A stretch of DNA of 64,000 nucleotides from Areca catechu (Eukaryota > Streptophyta > Magnoliopsida > Arecales > Arecaceae). Both the position numbers and the translations under genes were made by a program. The notes under the pieces are model-generated. The model searched no databases. It was not told the DNA's origin and saw only the letters and a list, made by a program, of their open reading frames with translations. The stretch spans positions 144,190,780 to 144,254,779 of the forward strand of contig CM038041.1 in assembly GCA_021397845.1 (NCBI GenBank). The letters are read 5' to 3'. Positions 32,721 through 44,642 of the stretch are shown piece after piece; the stretch's first letter is position 1; each line of letters starts with the position of its first letter.

Positions 32721-32965
32721 TCTTGCCTAGCCGACTCGAAGTTCTGCTTATTCTGTGTTCGCTCTGGTCTAGCCGACTCGGATGATTTTAGGGCTAAGCG
32801 AGCTGACTCGAATGTCAGGAAATCGCTCTTTAAATAGATTCGAGTAATCTTATCTTGCATTTCACTCTTTCTATTACACTTCAAACTCACTCTACTCCAC
32901 TCGGAACCTTTACCAATATCTCAAAAGCCATTCCCCGAAACTTTGATTTCCTAAATCCCACTATA
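32721..32965 (+). other. Sirevirus B spacer before ORF3
   Basis: Resumes the spacer broken at 23,107. It has GCCGACTCG/GAGCTGACTCG motifs at 32,731-32,815, then an AT-rich run into the ORF3 start at 32,966. The equivalent position in element A is 54,170-54,260. Confidence 0.65.
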
Positions 32966-34442
32966 ATGGCTCCAAGGAGATCTACAAGGAAGAATTCTCA
33001 AGCGGCTGAAACAAGCACACGCAGTGAAGATCTAAAAGGAAAGGGAGAAAAGAAAAAAAGGTCCACTCCTGAACAAGAAGAAGAAGAAACATCCTCTCCG
33101 ACTATGAAATCCACTTCAATGGCCAACAAGTATGTTACATGTGGAAGAAGGATCGATTTCTCCTTCCTAGAAGAAATGGAAATGAAGATAAAGAGTTGGA
33201 TTGACAACCAAGGTTGGAAGTTTTTCTGCTCACTAGATTTTCTAACCTACCCTTCTCTGGTATGAACTTTCTATGACAACCTAGTTCTTGAAGAATACCA
33301 TTTGGAATCAACTGTTAAGGGAGTTAAAGTCGTTGTGGATGAAGAAAAGTTGGGCAGCTTACTTCAAATGCCAACTGATGGTGTCACCGAGCTTACCCTA
33401 ACTGACAAAGAACACATACTAAAGCTCATTTTGGAAAGAGAAGATGTAAGCTCCGTCCAACATGTTCAAGCCAACTTGCTATCAAAAGAAATGTGACTTC
33501 TCCATAACATGGTTAGTAGAATTTTTCTTCCTAGAATTGGCCGTTTTGACTGGGTGAGTGAAAAGGATATGACTTTTATGGGACATTTAATTGAAGAAGA
33601 ACCTCTTAACCTTCCCTTCATCATGATAATTCAAATGAGAGAAGCAGCTAGAAAACTCAAAGCTTGCTTGCCATATGGTATGGTTTTCACTCTACAGTTT
33701 GAAGATGCTGGAATTGACCTTAATGATGAGATAGGCAAGCCTCTACATCATTCAAACACTTATTCCTTAAACTCTCTTAAAAGAATGGGATACAAACTAC
33801 AAAAGGGAATCTAGATAAAAAAAAATGTCTGGTTAGATAGCTGCCACTTCCTTAGATGATGATATAGATGAACCTGCTACTGTTAAAACTGATAAACCTG
33901 GAAACAAGGATGAAGACAAATCTGAAGATGCATTGATAACTCCATCTGAACTTAAGGAGTTAATATTTTAGAAGATAGAAACAATTTCTGACTCACTGAC
34001 AGGTCACATAAACTCTGCTCTAGATGATTTACAAAGTTCAGTTAATGACAGCCTGTAGAAAATGAGATCAGAACAATAGCTTCACAAGAAAAAAATGGAA
34101 AAAGAGATGGATAGTTTTAAAGAAGAAATCAGAAGTATCCTACTGCAATCTCAAAAGGAAACATTTACTGCTGAGGATACTCCTTCATTGATCAACAAAG
34201 AGCCACTTGAAACTTCTACTCAACCATCTCCTGCTCCTTCAAAAATTCCTTCATCTGATCCACCTTCACTCAAATCTGAACCTCCTGTGACCAAAAAGAA
34301 ACCTAAATCAAGGAAGACTAAGGCATCTATAGCTCCAGTTAGAACTAGATTCAGGGATTTAAGGTTTAAACCCCTGAAAACCAAAATCTCTAATAAGGTT
34401 ATAGATGTTGGCTCCTCTTCTTCTAGTGAAGAAGAAGAATAG
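32966..34442 (+). pseudogene. Sirevirus B third ORF (env position), plant-transposon-protein-like
   Basis: Starts MAPRRSTRKN. About 490 codons long, broken by TGA at 33,263-33,265, TGA at 33,494-33,496, TAG at 33,812-33,814, and a frame change before 34,095. In order: a basic, Lys-rich N-terminus; a globular part with TFYDNL, LLHNMVSRIFLPRIGRFDW and ACLPYGMVFTLQFE; a charged, coil-prone middle; and a C-terminus with APVRTRFRDLRF and an acidic tail GSSSSSEEEE. No signal peptide or transmembrane segment is apparent. The globular part resembles the 'putative plant transposon protein' domain found in many plant retroelements. Element A carries a homologue at 54,503-56,330. Sireviruses may carry an env-like gene here, but this does not look like an envelope. 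Function unknown. Confidence 0.75.
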
Positions 34443-35317
34443 GTTGTTTAGCTAGTCTTTTGTTTGTATTGATCACATCCTTGTACTTCTGACTTTTTAC
34501 AGTATTTACTTTTTATCTTTTACAATTAAGAAACTTTGTGACTACCAAGAAATCTTACTGAATGAATGTACTTTCTTTCATATTTTGTACTTTGTATGGA
34601 AAATTTCTAAATGAAATGAAAGTTATCTTGATAATCTCTACTATTGTCATGAATTGCTCTTGCAATTATACAATGTTTTTGATACAACTGTGATGAATTT
34701 TAATTAGAATTTCCATTTGAATTTGAGAAAGTGAAATTATCTCAAACAAATATTAAATACTTTCTCAATTTATTTTAAAATCTAAGCTTTATTGAAAATA
34801 CCTTTTTGATTGCTTGACAAAAAGGGGGAGAATGGTATCAATATCATTATTGATGATTGAGCTATCATGAAAATTCTATGCTAAGCTTCCTTCCAATTAT
34901 TCTTAAAGTGCATTAAAAGGATGAAAAAGGGGGAGCACAAAAGTGATTACATTTAAATGAACCTAATTGCTTCAATATTTTAAAACCTAGAGAAAGGGGG
35001 AGATTCTCTTTACTTCTAAACTCTTCTTTTGCTCTAATTGCTCTAAAATTAATCTTAATTCTTTCAATTTTAAACTCTGATACTCCATTTTTTTGCTAAT
35101 TCTGATATTATGAAACATGCAAAGTCTAATACTGTGATATACACAAAAGTACTAATATCAATGATGTACAATGGTATCATCACTAGAGCTCCAATACTTA
35201 TTTACAAATACAGTTAGCTCTAATACATGTGAATACTTACTTTCAAATACTTTTATACATGTAAGTGTAAACAATTTTTCATGCCCAGTGTTTTGTCATC
35301 ATCAAAAAGGAGGAGAT
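34443..35317 (+). other. Sirevirus B 3' UTR with several polypurine tracts
   Basis: Purine tracts of similar form (AAAAAGGGGGAGAAT) lie at 34,819-34,832, 34,924-34,935 and 34,990-35,003, before the LTR-proximal tract at 35,304-35,316. Multiple PPTs are a known Sirevirus trait. No coding sequence. Confidence 0.8.
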
Positions 35318-36993
35318 TGTTGACCCCATAAGTGATTTTGATGATAACCAAACATTGGAGCATGTATATATTTTACTAATAACTCTTTAAGTGGTTTACA
35401 AGTTTTTGTAAGATGATTTATTTATTCAAACTTCAACTCCTATATTTGTACTTCTTGTTTTGAGTTGTATTGTAATCTTGTTTTGTAAAGAAGAATCCAA
35501 TGAAAAAGTTAAGAAAAATTATATAAAAGGGTTACTTCTATGAGTGCTATGCCTTAAATTTATTTTGAGTTGGTTTGTATGAAAAGTTTGAGAGTGTTGG
35601 TGAGAGTGCTCTTGAATTTAATTGTAAAAATTCTGAAGAAGTCACTCGAGCCAACCCAGCATGATGAAGAGCCGACTCCACCTCATGGTATGCAACACGG
35701 ATTCTAGCACGCAGCAATCCGAGCCGACTCAAGGAAAATCGAGTCGACTCGTCCAGAGTCCATTTCTATTATTTTCTGAGAACAGCCAGGCGAGTTGATC
35801 CAAATCATAAAGAGTCGACTCTGCCAGAACAAATTTTGAAGATCTGAGAAAGCGAGCCGACCCGATCTACAATGAGCTAACTCCTCCAGACTAAAGATTT
35901 TTGATTATGAGAAGAAGAGTTGACCCAAGTAGAAGCAAGCTGACTCCTCGAGTTCATTGATTTCAACTAAGTTCGAGCCAACCCGAGCTATCAAGAGCTG
36001 ACTCGTCTAGAGTGAAGTTTTTGCATCCTGAGACAAAGAGCAGACTCTACTGAAGAAATGGTGACTCGACCTACCAACTCGAAGGGTCCGAGCCAACTCG
36101 AAGAATCCGAGTCGACTCGAATATCATTTTTAGGTACATAATGGCTAGTTCTGGAATTTCTTTTTGAATGCCAAAAAGTGCTCCAACAGCTAGTTTTCGA
36201 ATCCCAACGAACTTCAATGGCTATATCCTTCAAAGATGAGTACAAGAGACCATATAAAGGGATTTACAGCCATGAATTAAAGGGAGGATGCTTAATTGAA
36301 TATACAAAAAGGAGAAAAGAAGTTAAAGAGCACAAGTGAGCATTCAAAGCAGTATTCATTCTTCACCAACACCCATCTGAAGATTGAAGCATTAAAGGAA
36401 GAAAGGAAGCCTCTCAAGTGCATTAAAGAAGAATTAAAGAAGGCTTCTTCAGCGCAACAGCTGCAACTATCCGACAACTAGAGTTTGTCATTATTGTTGC
36501 GTTTCTTTCTTAATTCATTCTTGAATTATTTGGGTTATTGTTGAGCCCGATTGAAAAACCAAATAGGTTCTTGGTGAGCCTTAGCTAAAAACCAAGGGTT
36601 AGGTTCTTCGTGATCCTGTGAAAACCAAGTTGAGTTTCTTTGGTGATCCTGTTCAAAACCAAAGGGTATTAGGATTTCTTTGGTGATCTCGTTAAAACCA
36701 AAGTATAGAGGTTTTGAATTGTGATCCTATAAAACAATCCTACAATATTCGGGTGTGAATATAGTAAAAATCCTAAGTGGTATCTTAGGTAGTGGACGTA
36801 GGAGCTGGGTTGCTCCGAACCACTATAATTTCTGTGTGTTTGGGTTGTGATTCTTTGATCTTATTTAGCTTCTGCAAGTTACTATTTTGCCACAACACCT
36901 AACACTCTATAAGGGATTTTAAAGTGCACACTATCTGCTTAAATTTTTTAAATTTCTAATTCACCCCCCTCTTGGGTAGCCACCTGGGCAACA
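35318..36993 (+). repeat. 3' LTR of Sirevirus B (1,676 bp)
   Basis: Begins TGTTGACCCC right after the PPT and ends CTGGGCAACA. It contains an array of GAGTCGACTCG/GAGCCGACTC motifs (35,645-36,125) and repeats of GGTTCTTGGTGA-type sequence (36,555-36,720), as in the LTRs of element A. It is inserted in Tat gag, which resumes at 36,994. No matching 5' LTR remains. Confidence 0.88.
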
Positions 36994-37480
36994 AAAACTC
37001 TGGCATAGTTTTCTACTACTCGTAAAATGAGAAATGAAAGATTTACTTAACTAGTCAAAAGAGTAGATACAACTTGGTCTTAAGTTGGAATACCAATCGA
37101 GCAGACTTTCAAAAAGTTGAAGGGAAAGCCTAGCATAGGACTTCCTCAATGGCTCTATATAGGAGCATCAGCACCTTAAAGCTTTCCAAATGGTCCATCA
37201 AATTAGTGGATCATCATTAAACCTTCAATTCGAGCATCTTGAAGCACCTTGGTGGTGGTTCTACCATGATATGTGCATGAATGGTGGCTTGATGATAAAC
37301 CAAGGCCTTCATCTCTCACAAGACCTAGGCCTTGTAGTGTTTCAATGTGTTGTTCCAATTCTCTAAGCTTACAATTGACTTTGGCCTCCTGGGCCATCCA
37401 TGTTTTAGATAGTCGGAGAGGTGATCGAGCAAAGGTCAATCCTTCATCAAACCAAGGTGAGGGGGATGACCCCTTACATG
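36994..37480 (-). pseudogene. Tat-lineage gag fragment
   Basis: The minus strand from about 37,140 to 36,994 reads as the Tat capsid segment WYSNLRPSCIYSFD followed by LVKSFISHFTSSRK. It is cut there by Sirevirus B. Upstream, 37,203-37,439 is a 78-codon frame with an ELEQHIETLQ coil-like stretch that may be the gag N-terminal part. Sense and lineage agree with the protease at 11,888, so I take both as parts of one element. Confidence 0.65.
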
Positions 37481-38780
37481 CCTAGGACTCAATGGTACAC
37501 CAGGTGGTGTGGGTGCCCCACACTTAGGGCTTCAAGGGGGAGAAAGTCGCCTTTGGTCTCTCCATCCTGCCCCCAACACTGCTGGGGTTTGATGAGTTAG
37601 CCAGTCCACCTCTAGTGGTGGGATCATGGGTGGTATTGTCGACACCACTGATTATTGAATAGCTCAGATGAATATCTCCAATGCTTGCACTTATTATGAT
37701 AATTGTTCAAGGTGATCAGGTTGGTTTTTCTACTAGAAGGTGTTAACCTGAGACTCTAAAGCGATGCTCTGGGCAGGTCAGTTGGCTTGCCCGGAGGAAA
37801 AGACACTGGAGTGCCGAGTTGACATGCCTTTGGGAGGCATAGTAGCTCCACTCGATATTTCTTCCTAAGAGTGGATACTACAAAGGTAAATATAAAACGT
37901 TATGGTAGGCCCTTTCTCTATCTATTGGGGTTGAAATCTAGCTCATCATTGGAGTCCACTAGAGGAGGTGGTGCTCACGAGCTATACCTATAAAAAATCC
38001 CATTGGAGATGGCTCTAGAGAAGGCACTCCAATGCTTAAGTCAATATCAAGTGATAGCATGGGGAAGAAAAAGAGCAGAATTAGAGGTTTTATATGAAAG
38101 CATACCTTAGGAGCTCACAAGGAGATCCCTTTTATAGCCAGGGTAGTGAGAGCACTTTAGGAATATCAAAATTCTCAGTGGATTGGCAAGATCTGACTGG
38201 TTGTCAAATCTTGTCAAAAGGCTAGGTAGAAGCCAAATTGCTTTGTTTGTTCCTCGAATGATGAGGTTTTGCCTCACCTACATAGCTAATTACTTTTCAA
38301 TAATGAGTGCCTAGACTATTACTTGGAATAGGTCACATCCCTTTTAATGGAGGAGATTTTTCAAAGATTATAGGATATAGTCTCCTGATCTTGCTTTTAA
38401 AGGCATTGGAATGAGCACGAGGTAGTTTTTTCCTAAGTCATCTGGTATAGCATTGAAGGGGTTGGTCATTCCTCCCCCAGTATGGAATGTTAGAGCCCAG
38501 ACTCGACCCTTAAGCTGGAGCCAGGAGGAAAGATTGTAGGCCCCATATGTTAGCATAATAAGTTATTATTTCATGGCTGAAGGGGACCCCTATAAGATCA
38601 AGGGGTCGGCTGTAGCAGGAGTCTGCAAAGCCAACATACTATCAAACTATGTCTTAAGTGAAATAGGTTGGAAGGGCTCTATAGTTTCATTGCATGGAAG
38701 ACCCTAGTAAGAGACTATCGGGTCGGAGTTTAGTTGAGCTGAAGGCCAACTTTAGCTAAGAGCTGAAGGCTGAAGGCCAA
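37481..38780 (-). other. Probable Tat gag start, leader and LTR remains
   Basis: No clear coding frame beyond short gag-like scraps near 37,500. The rest is probably leader or LTR of the Tat element by position. I see no PBS or clean LTR terminus here. Confidence 0.4.
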
Positions 38781-39368
38781 GGCTCGAGACATGATCAAAC
38801 TCTGACAGTTATGGATGGAAATCAGTTTATCAAAATCAAATGAGACTTTCACAAGATTTATATAACTGGTGTTGTTCCATCTATTATCCAAGGGATACCT
38901 TGGTAAACCCTTCTATCTTGGAGGCATATTTTTGGCCACAGGAACTGACATTAATGTATCCTTCTATCTAAGATAGATTGCTAGGCATCGGACAGTGTTG
39001 TTTACTATGGAGGTCATCTCAAAACAAATTACCTAAGAGAGAGAATCACTGAAGTTGGAAAGGAAAAGGGGGTCAGAGATATTCTTCCCAATGTCTAGCC
39101 AAGATTCTCTCGAGATGCCAAGGATGTGGGTTTTACCCCTCATCAAGTCCTTTCCTAATAAACAACTTATATTAGTAACCATAGAGCCATGATATGCTGA
39201 CATAGTCAATTATTTAGTCTTTGGCAAAATTTCCATGCATTGGACTACTCAAGATAAAAATAAAATTTTCTCTCAGGTGAAATATTTCATTTGGGATGAT
39301 CTATATCAATGTAAACAATGCCCTGACCTAATTATAAGAAGATGCATTCCAGATCAAGATAGGGTTTC
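38781..39368 (+). pseudogene. Athila-lineage integrase fragment
   Basis: On the plus strand, 39,110-39,368 reads with Athila integrase features: PNKQL, then YADIVNYLVFGKI, KYFIWDDLYQCKQCPD and LIIRRCIPDQD, the last parts spanning the linker before the zinc-binding region. It has a TGA just before YADIV and ends abruptly at the Copia LTR near 39,369. The stretch 38,781-39,110 is probably degenerate upstream pol. It is opposite in sense to the Tat element. Confidence 0.75.
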
Positions 39369-40751
39369 ATGCATATATATATATTTAATTCTAGTAGAAG
39401 CAAATCAAATTAAAAATATTTTTAATCATGAAAATAAGTATTTAGCTTAAATCTAAAATATCTTACAATGGATCTAGACATGATATGTATATGTAGTAAA
39501 AGCTAAAATTAAAATCAATATGCATCGATCTTATCGATGCATACTGTAGATCAAATCTACAATAACTATGAGATCAAACCTCATACTAAAGTGCAGTTGC
39601 TAATCTCTGTTACTAATGAATATGATAAAAAGTTTTTCTGGGTGACTCGTAGCTACACAAGATGTTTGGCCTTTACAGATTATCCACATAAAGTCTTGAA
39701 ATGATCAGCCTACCTGGAGTGTTAACTCAGCGCAAAGGCCATCAGATGGCTAATTTATTTCTTTCTTTAGAACTACTCAGACCCTTTGAGAGGAAGACGA
39801 AGAGGAAATCTGGAGGATTGAGAAGTGGGAAGAAATAAAAAAATATAGAAGACCCTCTATTTTTTCCTTCTTCCTAAAACCCTGGCACCAAGACCAAAAC
39901 TCATGCCCAACTATTTTTCACGCCCCTCTCCCTCCCTTAAAGAATTTTCTCGATGATTTTTTCTTTTTGAAACCTCATGCTAATATGCTTCTCAAAATTT
40001 GCACATGTCCCAAGAAAAAGTCCAATTAAAATTAGCATGGAGAATGGATGAAGATAATGGGAGAAATGGATAAAGATAAGAGTTTAAGTCCTACTGAAAC
40101 TCCTCTAAATTGAATTCAAAACCAATTCAATTTTAAACCAAACTTAATGCTCATCTAAATCTCATCTAGAAGAAAGAAAGAGAGGGTGACAACACGGATT
40201 TTGGATGGGAAAATTCATGCAAAACAATATGGGGCATGGAGAAATTTTATGGAGAAAGATAGGGTGGTGCTAGGATTCAATTTAGAATTTGATTTGATCA
40301 AAAATAATTAGCCACCAAATCAAATTTGGTTTGACCTAATTAATCAATTGAATATAATATAATTAGGTCCTTAATATCATAATTAAATTCCAATCATCAA
40401 AATTAATTGAGCTTAAGTCCAGATCAAATCAAGATTAAATCTCCTTAGCGATTAGGTCATCACATAACTTAATTGGGTAAGATCTAATTGAAACCAATTC
40501 AGTTAGACTTGACCTAAACATCTTTACTCAATAAAATTAAGCTAATTAGCAATCTAATTACTAATAAATCCTCCTATAATTAATTAATAATTATTTATTT
40601 ATTTCTTTATAATACTTATATAAGGTTAATTATCAATCATATTGATAGTTATATCCTTGAATGACTCTTAATAGTTAATCAACGATCATGATCAATCAGA
40701 AACTTCTATTGTATTTGACTACATAATTTTTAATACTAAGCCGGTAGTACA
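39369..40751 (-). repeat. Old Copia LTR, left part
   Basis: Similar in order and composition to the LTRs at 1280-3500 and 29,719-32,166 (AT-rich stretches with CTAATTAGAA-type sequence, a TGCATCGAT region near 39,530). It is interrupted at 40,751 by Sirevirus A and continues at 58,702. The left end is not sharply defined. No genes. Confidence 0.55.
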
Positions 40752-42328
40752 TGTTGACTCCATTATTGATTTTGATGATAAACAAAATACTTAAATATAA
40801 GTTGAGTACTAACTATGTCTTTAAAGTGTATTTTTATAGAAAAAGGTACTTACCAATTCTACAAGTTTTGTTTGCTTGTCAAAGAATGAAGAAGTCCCTT
40901 CCATGATTGAAAGACTAGCTTTTAATAGACTTAAGAACTTGAAGATTGCTTGAAATAACTTAAATAGTGAAGCACAACTTGATTTCAGCAGAGGTTCAAC
41001 AGTTTTGAAGAAAACTCAATCAAATGTCGACTCAAAGTGTTGACTCATAGCTCAAGTATCGACTAATGACAGTGGAAGTGTCGACTCAACTGGCATGCAA
41101 AAAGTGTTTCAGATGGCATCGCTGAAGTGTCGACTCATTCCAGTCAAGTATCGACTCAAGGATCAACTCATCACCTAAGAATTTTTGGATACAGGACTTG
41201 CTGAATTTGAAGACTTGCCTAAAGTGTCGACCCATGGTTATCAAGTATCGACTCAAGTGTCGACTCACCAGAAGAAATGTCGACTCACCTGAGAATTCCA
41301 AAGGGCTTTAATAAATAAATTTGAACTTGGTGTTGACTCATGGAATACAAGTGTTGACCCTAAGTATCGACTCATAAGGTTGAAGTGTCGACACTTGGAG
41401 TTCTGGAAATAGTAACGGCTAGTTTTTCAAACATATAACTCGACCCTCTTGCCTTCCAACGGCTAGTTATTCATGTCTAATAGCTATAAACTAGTTTTAA
41501 GGCCTTGGGATTATATTTAAGTGTTTCAAATCAAATCAAAACACAAGAGGAAGAAGAAAAATAAAAGAAAAAACAAGAAAAGAAGAGGAAAAGCAAGTGC
41601 ATTCACTCCCATTCATTATGATCAACAACCATCAAGCAAAAAGAAGTCTCTAAGCATTCAAAGCCTTCAAGAAGTATTCAAGCTCACCTTTTGATCATTG
41701 ATTGAGGCTTCATCAAGCTCAAGACAAGCGACTCCACCGAGCTTCAAAGAGAAATCTGCTTTACCTTAGAAAGCTTTCATTGTTACTTTACTTTAAACCT
41801 TATCTCTTATTGTAAAGGTTATTGGTTAGCCTTGAAAACTAAGGAGGTTATTGGTGAGCCTTGAAAACCAATTAGGTTCTTGGTTAGCCCGCAAAACCAA
41901 GGGAGGTTATTGGTGAGCCTTAAAACCAATTAGGTTCTTGGTTAGCCTGTAAAACTAAGGGAGGTTTTGCCTTGTGAGCCTTGTAAAAACAAGTCGAGTT
42001 TTAATTAATAAGCCCAGAAAGCTAATCAGCTATAATCGATTGAGATTATAGTAAATTTTCAAGAAAATCTTGGGGAGTGGATGTAGGAGCATTGGAAAGC
42101 ACCGAACCACTATACCTTGATTGTGTTTATGGATTGATTATCTCTCTCTTGATCTTTTATTTATTGCATTTACATTTCTGCCCACTGCATACTCATTAAG
42201 AGCATTCTAATTCACCTCATACTAGCACTCCTAATTGTTTATAGCATTTGGCACATATTCTTGCAAGTAAATATTTTATTTTTAGAAACCCAATTCACCC
42301 CCCCTCTTGGATTACTTACTGGGCAACA
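40752..42328 (+). repeat. 5' LTR of Sirevirus A
   Basis: Starts TGTTGACTCC, ends GGGCAACA. The palindrome array (GTGTCGACTCA type) is at 41,030-41,400; a GGTTATTGGTGAGCC repeat block is at 41,815-42,000. It should hold the promoter. Confidence 0.94.
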
Positions 42329-42330
42329 AG

Positions 42331-42342
42331 TGGTATGAGAGC
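42331..42342 (+). promoter_or_regulatory. Sirevirus A primer-binding site
   Basis: TGGTATGAGAGC, one change from the initiator-Met PBS TGGTATCAGAGC, two bases after the LTR. Confidence 0.85.
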
Positions 42343-42388
42343 CCTATCTCAGTTTACAGGTCTAATCGCCTTGAGTAAAGATCTATAG

Positions 42389-44275
42389 TAGCCCCTATTG
42401 GTACTAGCATAGTTGAGGGACAAGCCTCAAATAGACCTCCAAATTTTAATAGAACAAATTATACTTATTGAAAAACTAGAATGAAAATTTACATGCATTC
42501 AATTGATTATAATTTGTGGAAGGTTGTTGATAAGGGTCCTCATGTTCCTTCGATTGTTGTTAATAGTATTTCCATCCTAAAGCTCGAAGAGGACTGGGAT
42601 GAAAATGATATTAAACAATCTAAAATTAATGCGAAAGCAATGAATCTCCTCTATTGTGCATTAGATCCTAGTGAGTTTAATAGGATTTCTACATGCACAT
42701 CTGCTAAGAAAATATGGGACACACTTCAAGTTACCCATGAGGGTATCGATCAAGTGAAGAACACAAAAGTAAACATGTTAGTGCATACTTATGAAATATT
42801 CTGAATGGAAACAAATGAATCTATCACTGACATGTACACTAGATTCACAAACATTGTAAATGGCATGAGAAGTTTTAAAAAAATTATGTCTAATCCTGAT
42901 CTTGTCAACAAAATTCTCAGGTCACTTCTAACTTCGTGGGATCCAAAGGTGATCGCCATACAAGAAGCAAAAGATGTTGACAAACTACCCTTGGAGCAAT
43001 TGGTGGGATCGCTCATGACTTATGAGCTCAATTTAAAGTAAAAATCTATGGATATGGATAAAAAGAAAAAGGGGATAGCCTTCAAGTCTACTATTTAAGA
43101 ACAATCCTCAAATGAAGAATCTAAAGAAGAAGAAGAATATGAGAGTGAGGAAGCACTTTTAGCAAAGAAATTTAGAAAATTTATGAAAAGAAGAAAATTC
43201 CCTTACAAGAAAAGGTTCCAAATAACTAAAGAGAAGGGAAAAGAAAAGGAAAAAGAAAAGGAAAAGGAGAAGGAGATACCTACATGCTTCAAATGCAAGA
43301 AACTTGGACACTACAAATTTGACTGTCCTCTCTTAAAGAAATCAAGAAAGAAACTTAGAAAGAAAGCTATGATGACAACCTGGAGTGATAGTGAGGACTC
43401 CAACGCAGAGGAAGAACAAGATGAAATTGCAAATCTATGTCTTATGGCACATCAAGAATAAGAAGAGATAATTTATGATACTAAAGTAGATTTTACCTTT
43501 GATGAATTAAAAAATACTTTTGATGAATTAATACATGACTACAAATTGATTTTATCTAAAAATAAAAAATTGAAAAAGCATGCAAATAGTTTGTCACATG
43601 AAAACAATTCTCTTTTAAATGAAGTTAGTGAATTGAAAAATAAGCTTGATGTTTTAAAAAAGAAAAATAAGGCTTTAATAATGGAAAATGATGTTTTGAA
43701 AAGACCTAAAACTTTTATTTCAAACGGTGATCTTTTAAAGAAAAACAAAGATTTAGAAATAGAAAACAAAAACTATAAAAATGAACTTGATAAAATAAAA
43801 CCTTTTGTTGAAAAGTTTACTTATAGTTAGGGCTGGAAATGGGCCGGCCCAAAGATTATATTTTAAAAATTTTTGGATCGAATCTGGGCATCCCTTTGGT
43901 CCAAAAATTAAATGGACTATATTTACAGCCCTAAGTCTCGTCGAAATTAAACGGATGAAATTTTATTTTACAGCCTAAGACTGGTTCTGAAAAACTAGAT
44001 CTTCTTTTAAATAATCAAAGAGCTATTTTTAACAAAGTAGGATTAGGATATAAACCTCAAAAATAGCAAAGGTATTTCAAAAACTTTTTTGTACCTGCAT
44101 CATCAAGTATTACGTGTTCTTCATGCAAAAAACAAGGTCATAAAGCTTTTCAATGTAATATGAGAAAATTCAATAATTTTGGAAAGGTTTGGGTTCCAAA
44201 AGAAACCAATTTAAGTACTAACCCTAAAGGACCTAAGTTGGCTTGGGTACCTAAAAACAAAACTTGATTTGTTTT
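42389..44275 (+). pseudogene. Sirevirus A gag
   Basis: Broken frames together span the Copia gag: an N-terminal part with SIDYNLWKVV (about 42,500), the capsid-like region with AKKIWDTLQVTHEG and MYTRFTNIVNGM (to 43,041), a Lys/Glu repeat (43,230-43,275), a zinc knuckle CFKCKKLGHYKFDC (43,285-43,327), a long Lys/Asn/Glu coiled coil (43,540-43,820), and a second knuckle CSSCKKQGHKAFQC (about 44,115-44,155). The frame is cut by at least five stops, one just before MKIYMHS, and by a ~150-bp insertion at 43,828-43,977. Sirevirus gags are known to be long with coiled coils. It would form the particle and package RNA. Confidence 0.88.
43828..43977. mobile_element. Small insertion in gag with hAT/MITE-like ends
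   Basis: Foreign sequence starts TAGGGCTGGAAATGGGCC and ends TTTTACAGCCTA; the termini are inverted over about seven bases (TAGGGCTG / CAGCCTA), and an internal CAGCCCTAA lies near 43,926. It breaks the gag coiled-coil frame. I do not find a clean 8-bp target duplication, so the class is tentative. Confidence 0.45.
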
Positions 44276-44642
44276 ACAGGTGTGTCTTACAACCAAGGAA
44301 AACAAAAGACTATGGTATCTTGATAGTGGTTGTTCAAGACATATGATAAGAGATGTGAAGTAATTCACCTCTCTTGAGGCAATAAATGGAGGGAGTGTGA
44401 CCTTCAGTGATAATGGTAAAGAAAAAATTATTGGTATTGGTAAGGTTCACATCTCCCTTTCTACTTGCATTAACAATGTACTTTTAGTTGAAGGTTTAAA
44501 GCATAATCTCTTAAGTATTAATCAATTTTGCGATAAAGGTTTTCAAGTTGCTTTTAAATCATCTTATTGCATAATAGCTAGTCCTGATAAAAATAGAGTA
44601 AAATTCATTGAAAAATAGCATGGAAATATTTATCTAGTATAT
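44276..44642 (+). pseudogene. Sirevirus A protease
   Basis: After gag, the frame carries LWYLDSGCSRHM (about 44,310), the Copia protease active site D-S-G, then FSDNGKEKIIGIGKVHI and NLLSINQFCDKGF. Stops interrupt after MIRDVK and after KFIEK. It would process the polyprotein. Confidence 0.88.

Noticed and set aside
38368..38556. Minus-strand 62-codon frame as a small gene
   Set aside because: No family resemblance or start context; it lies in the presumed Tat leader/LTR.
43183..43330. Lys-Glu repeat as a separate small protein
   Set aside because: It is in frame with the gag zinc knuckle that follows and is part of gag.
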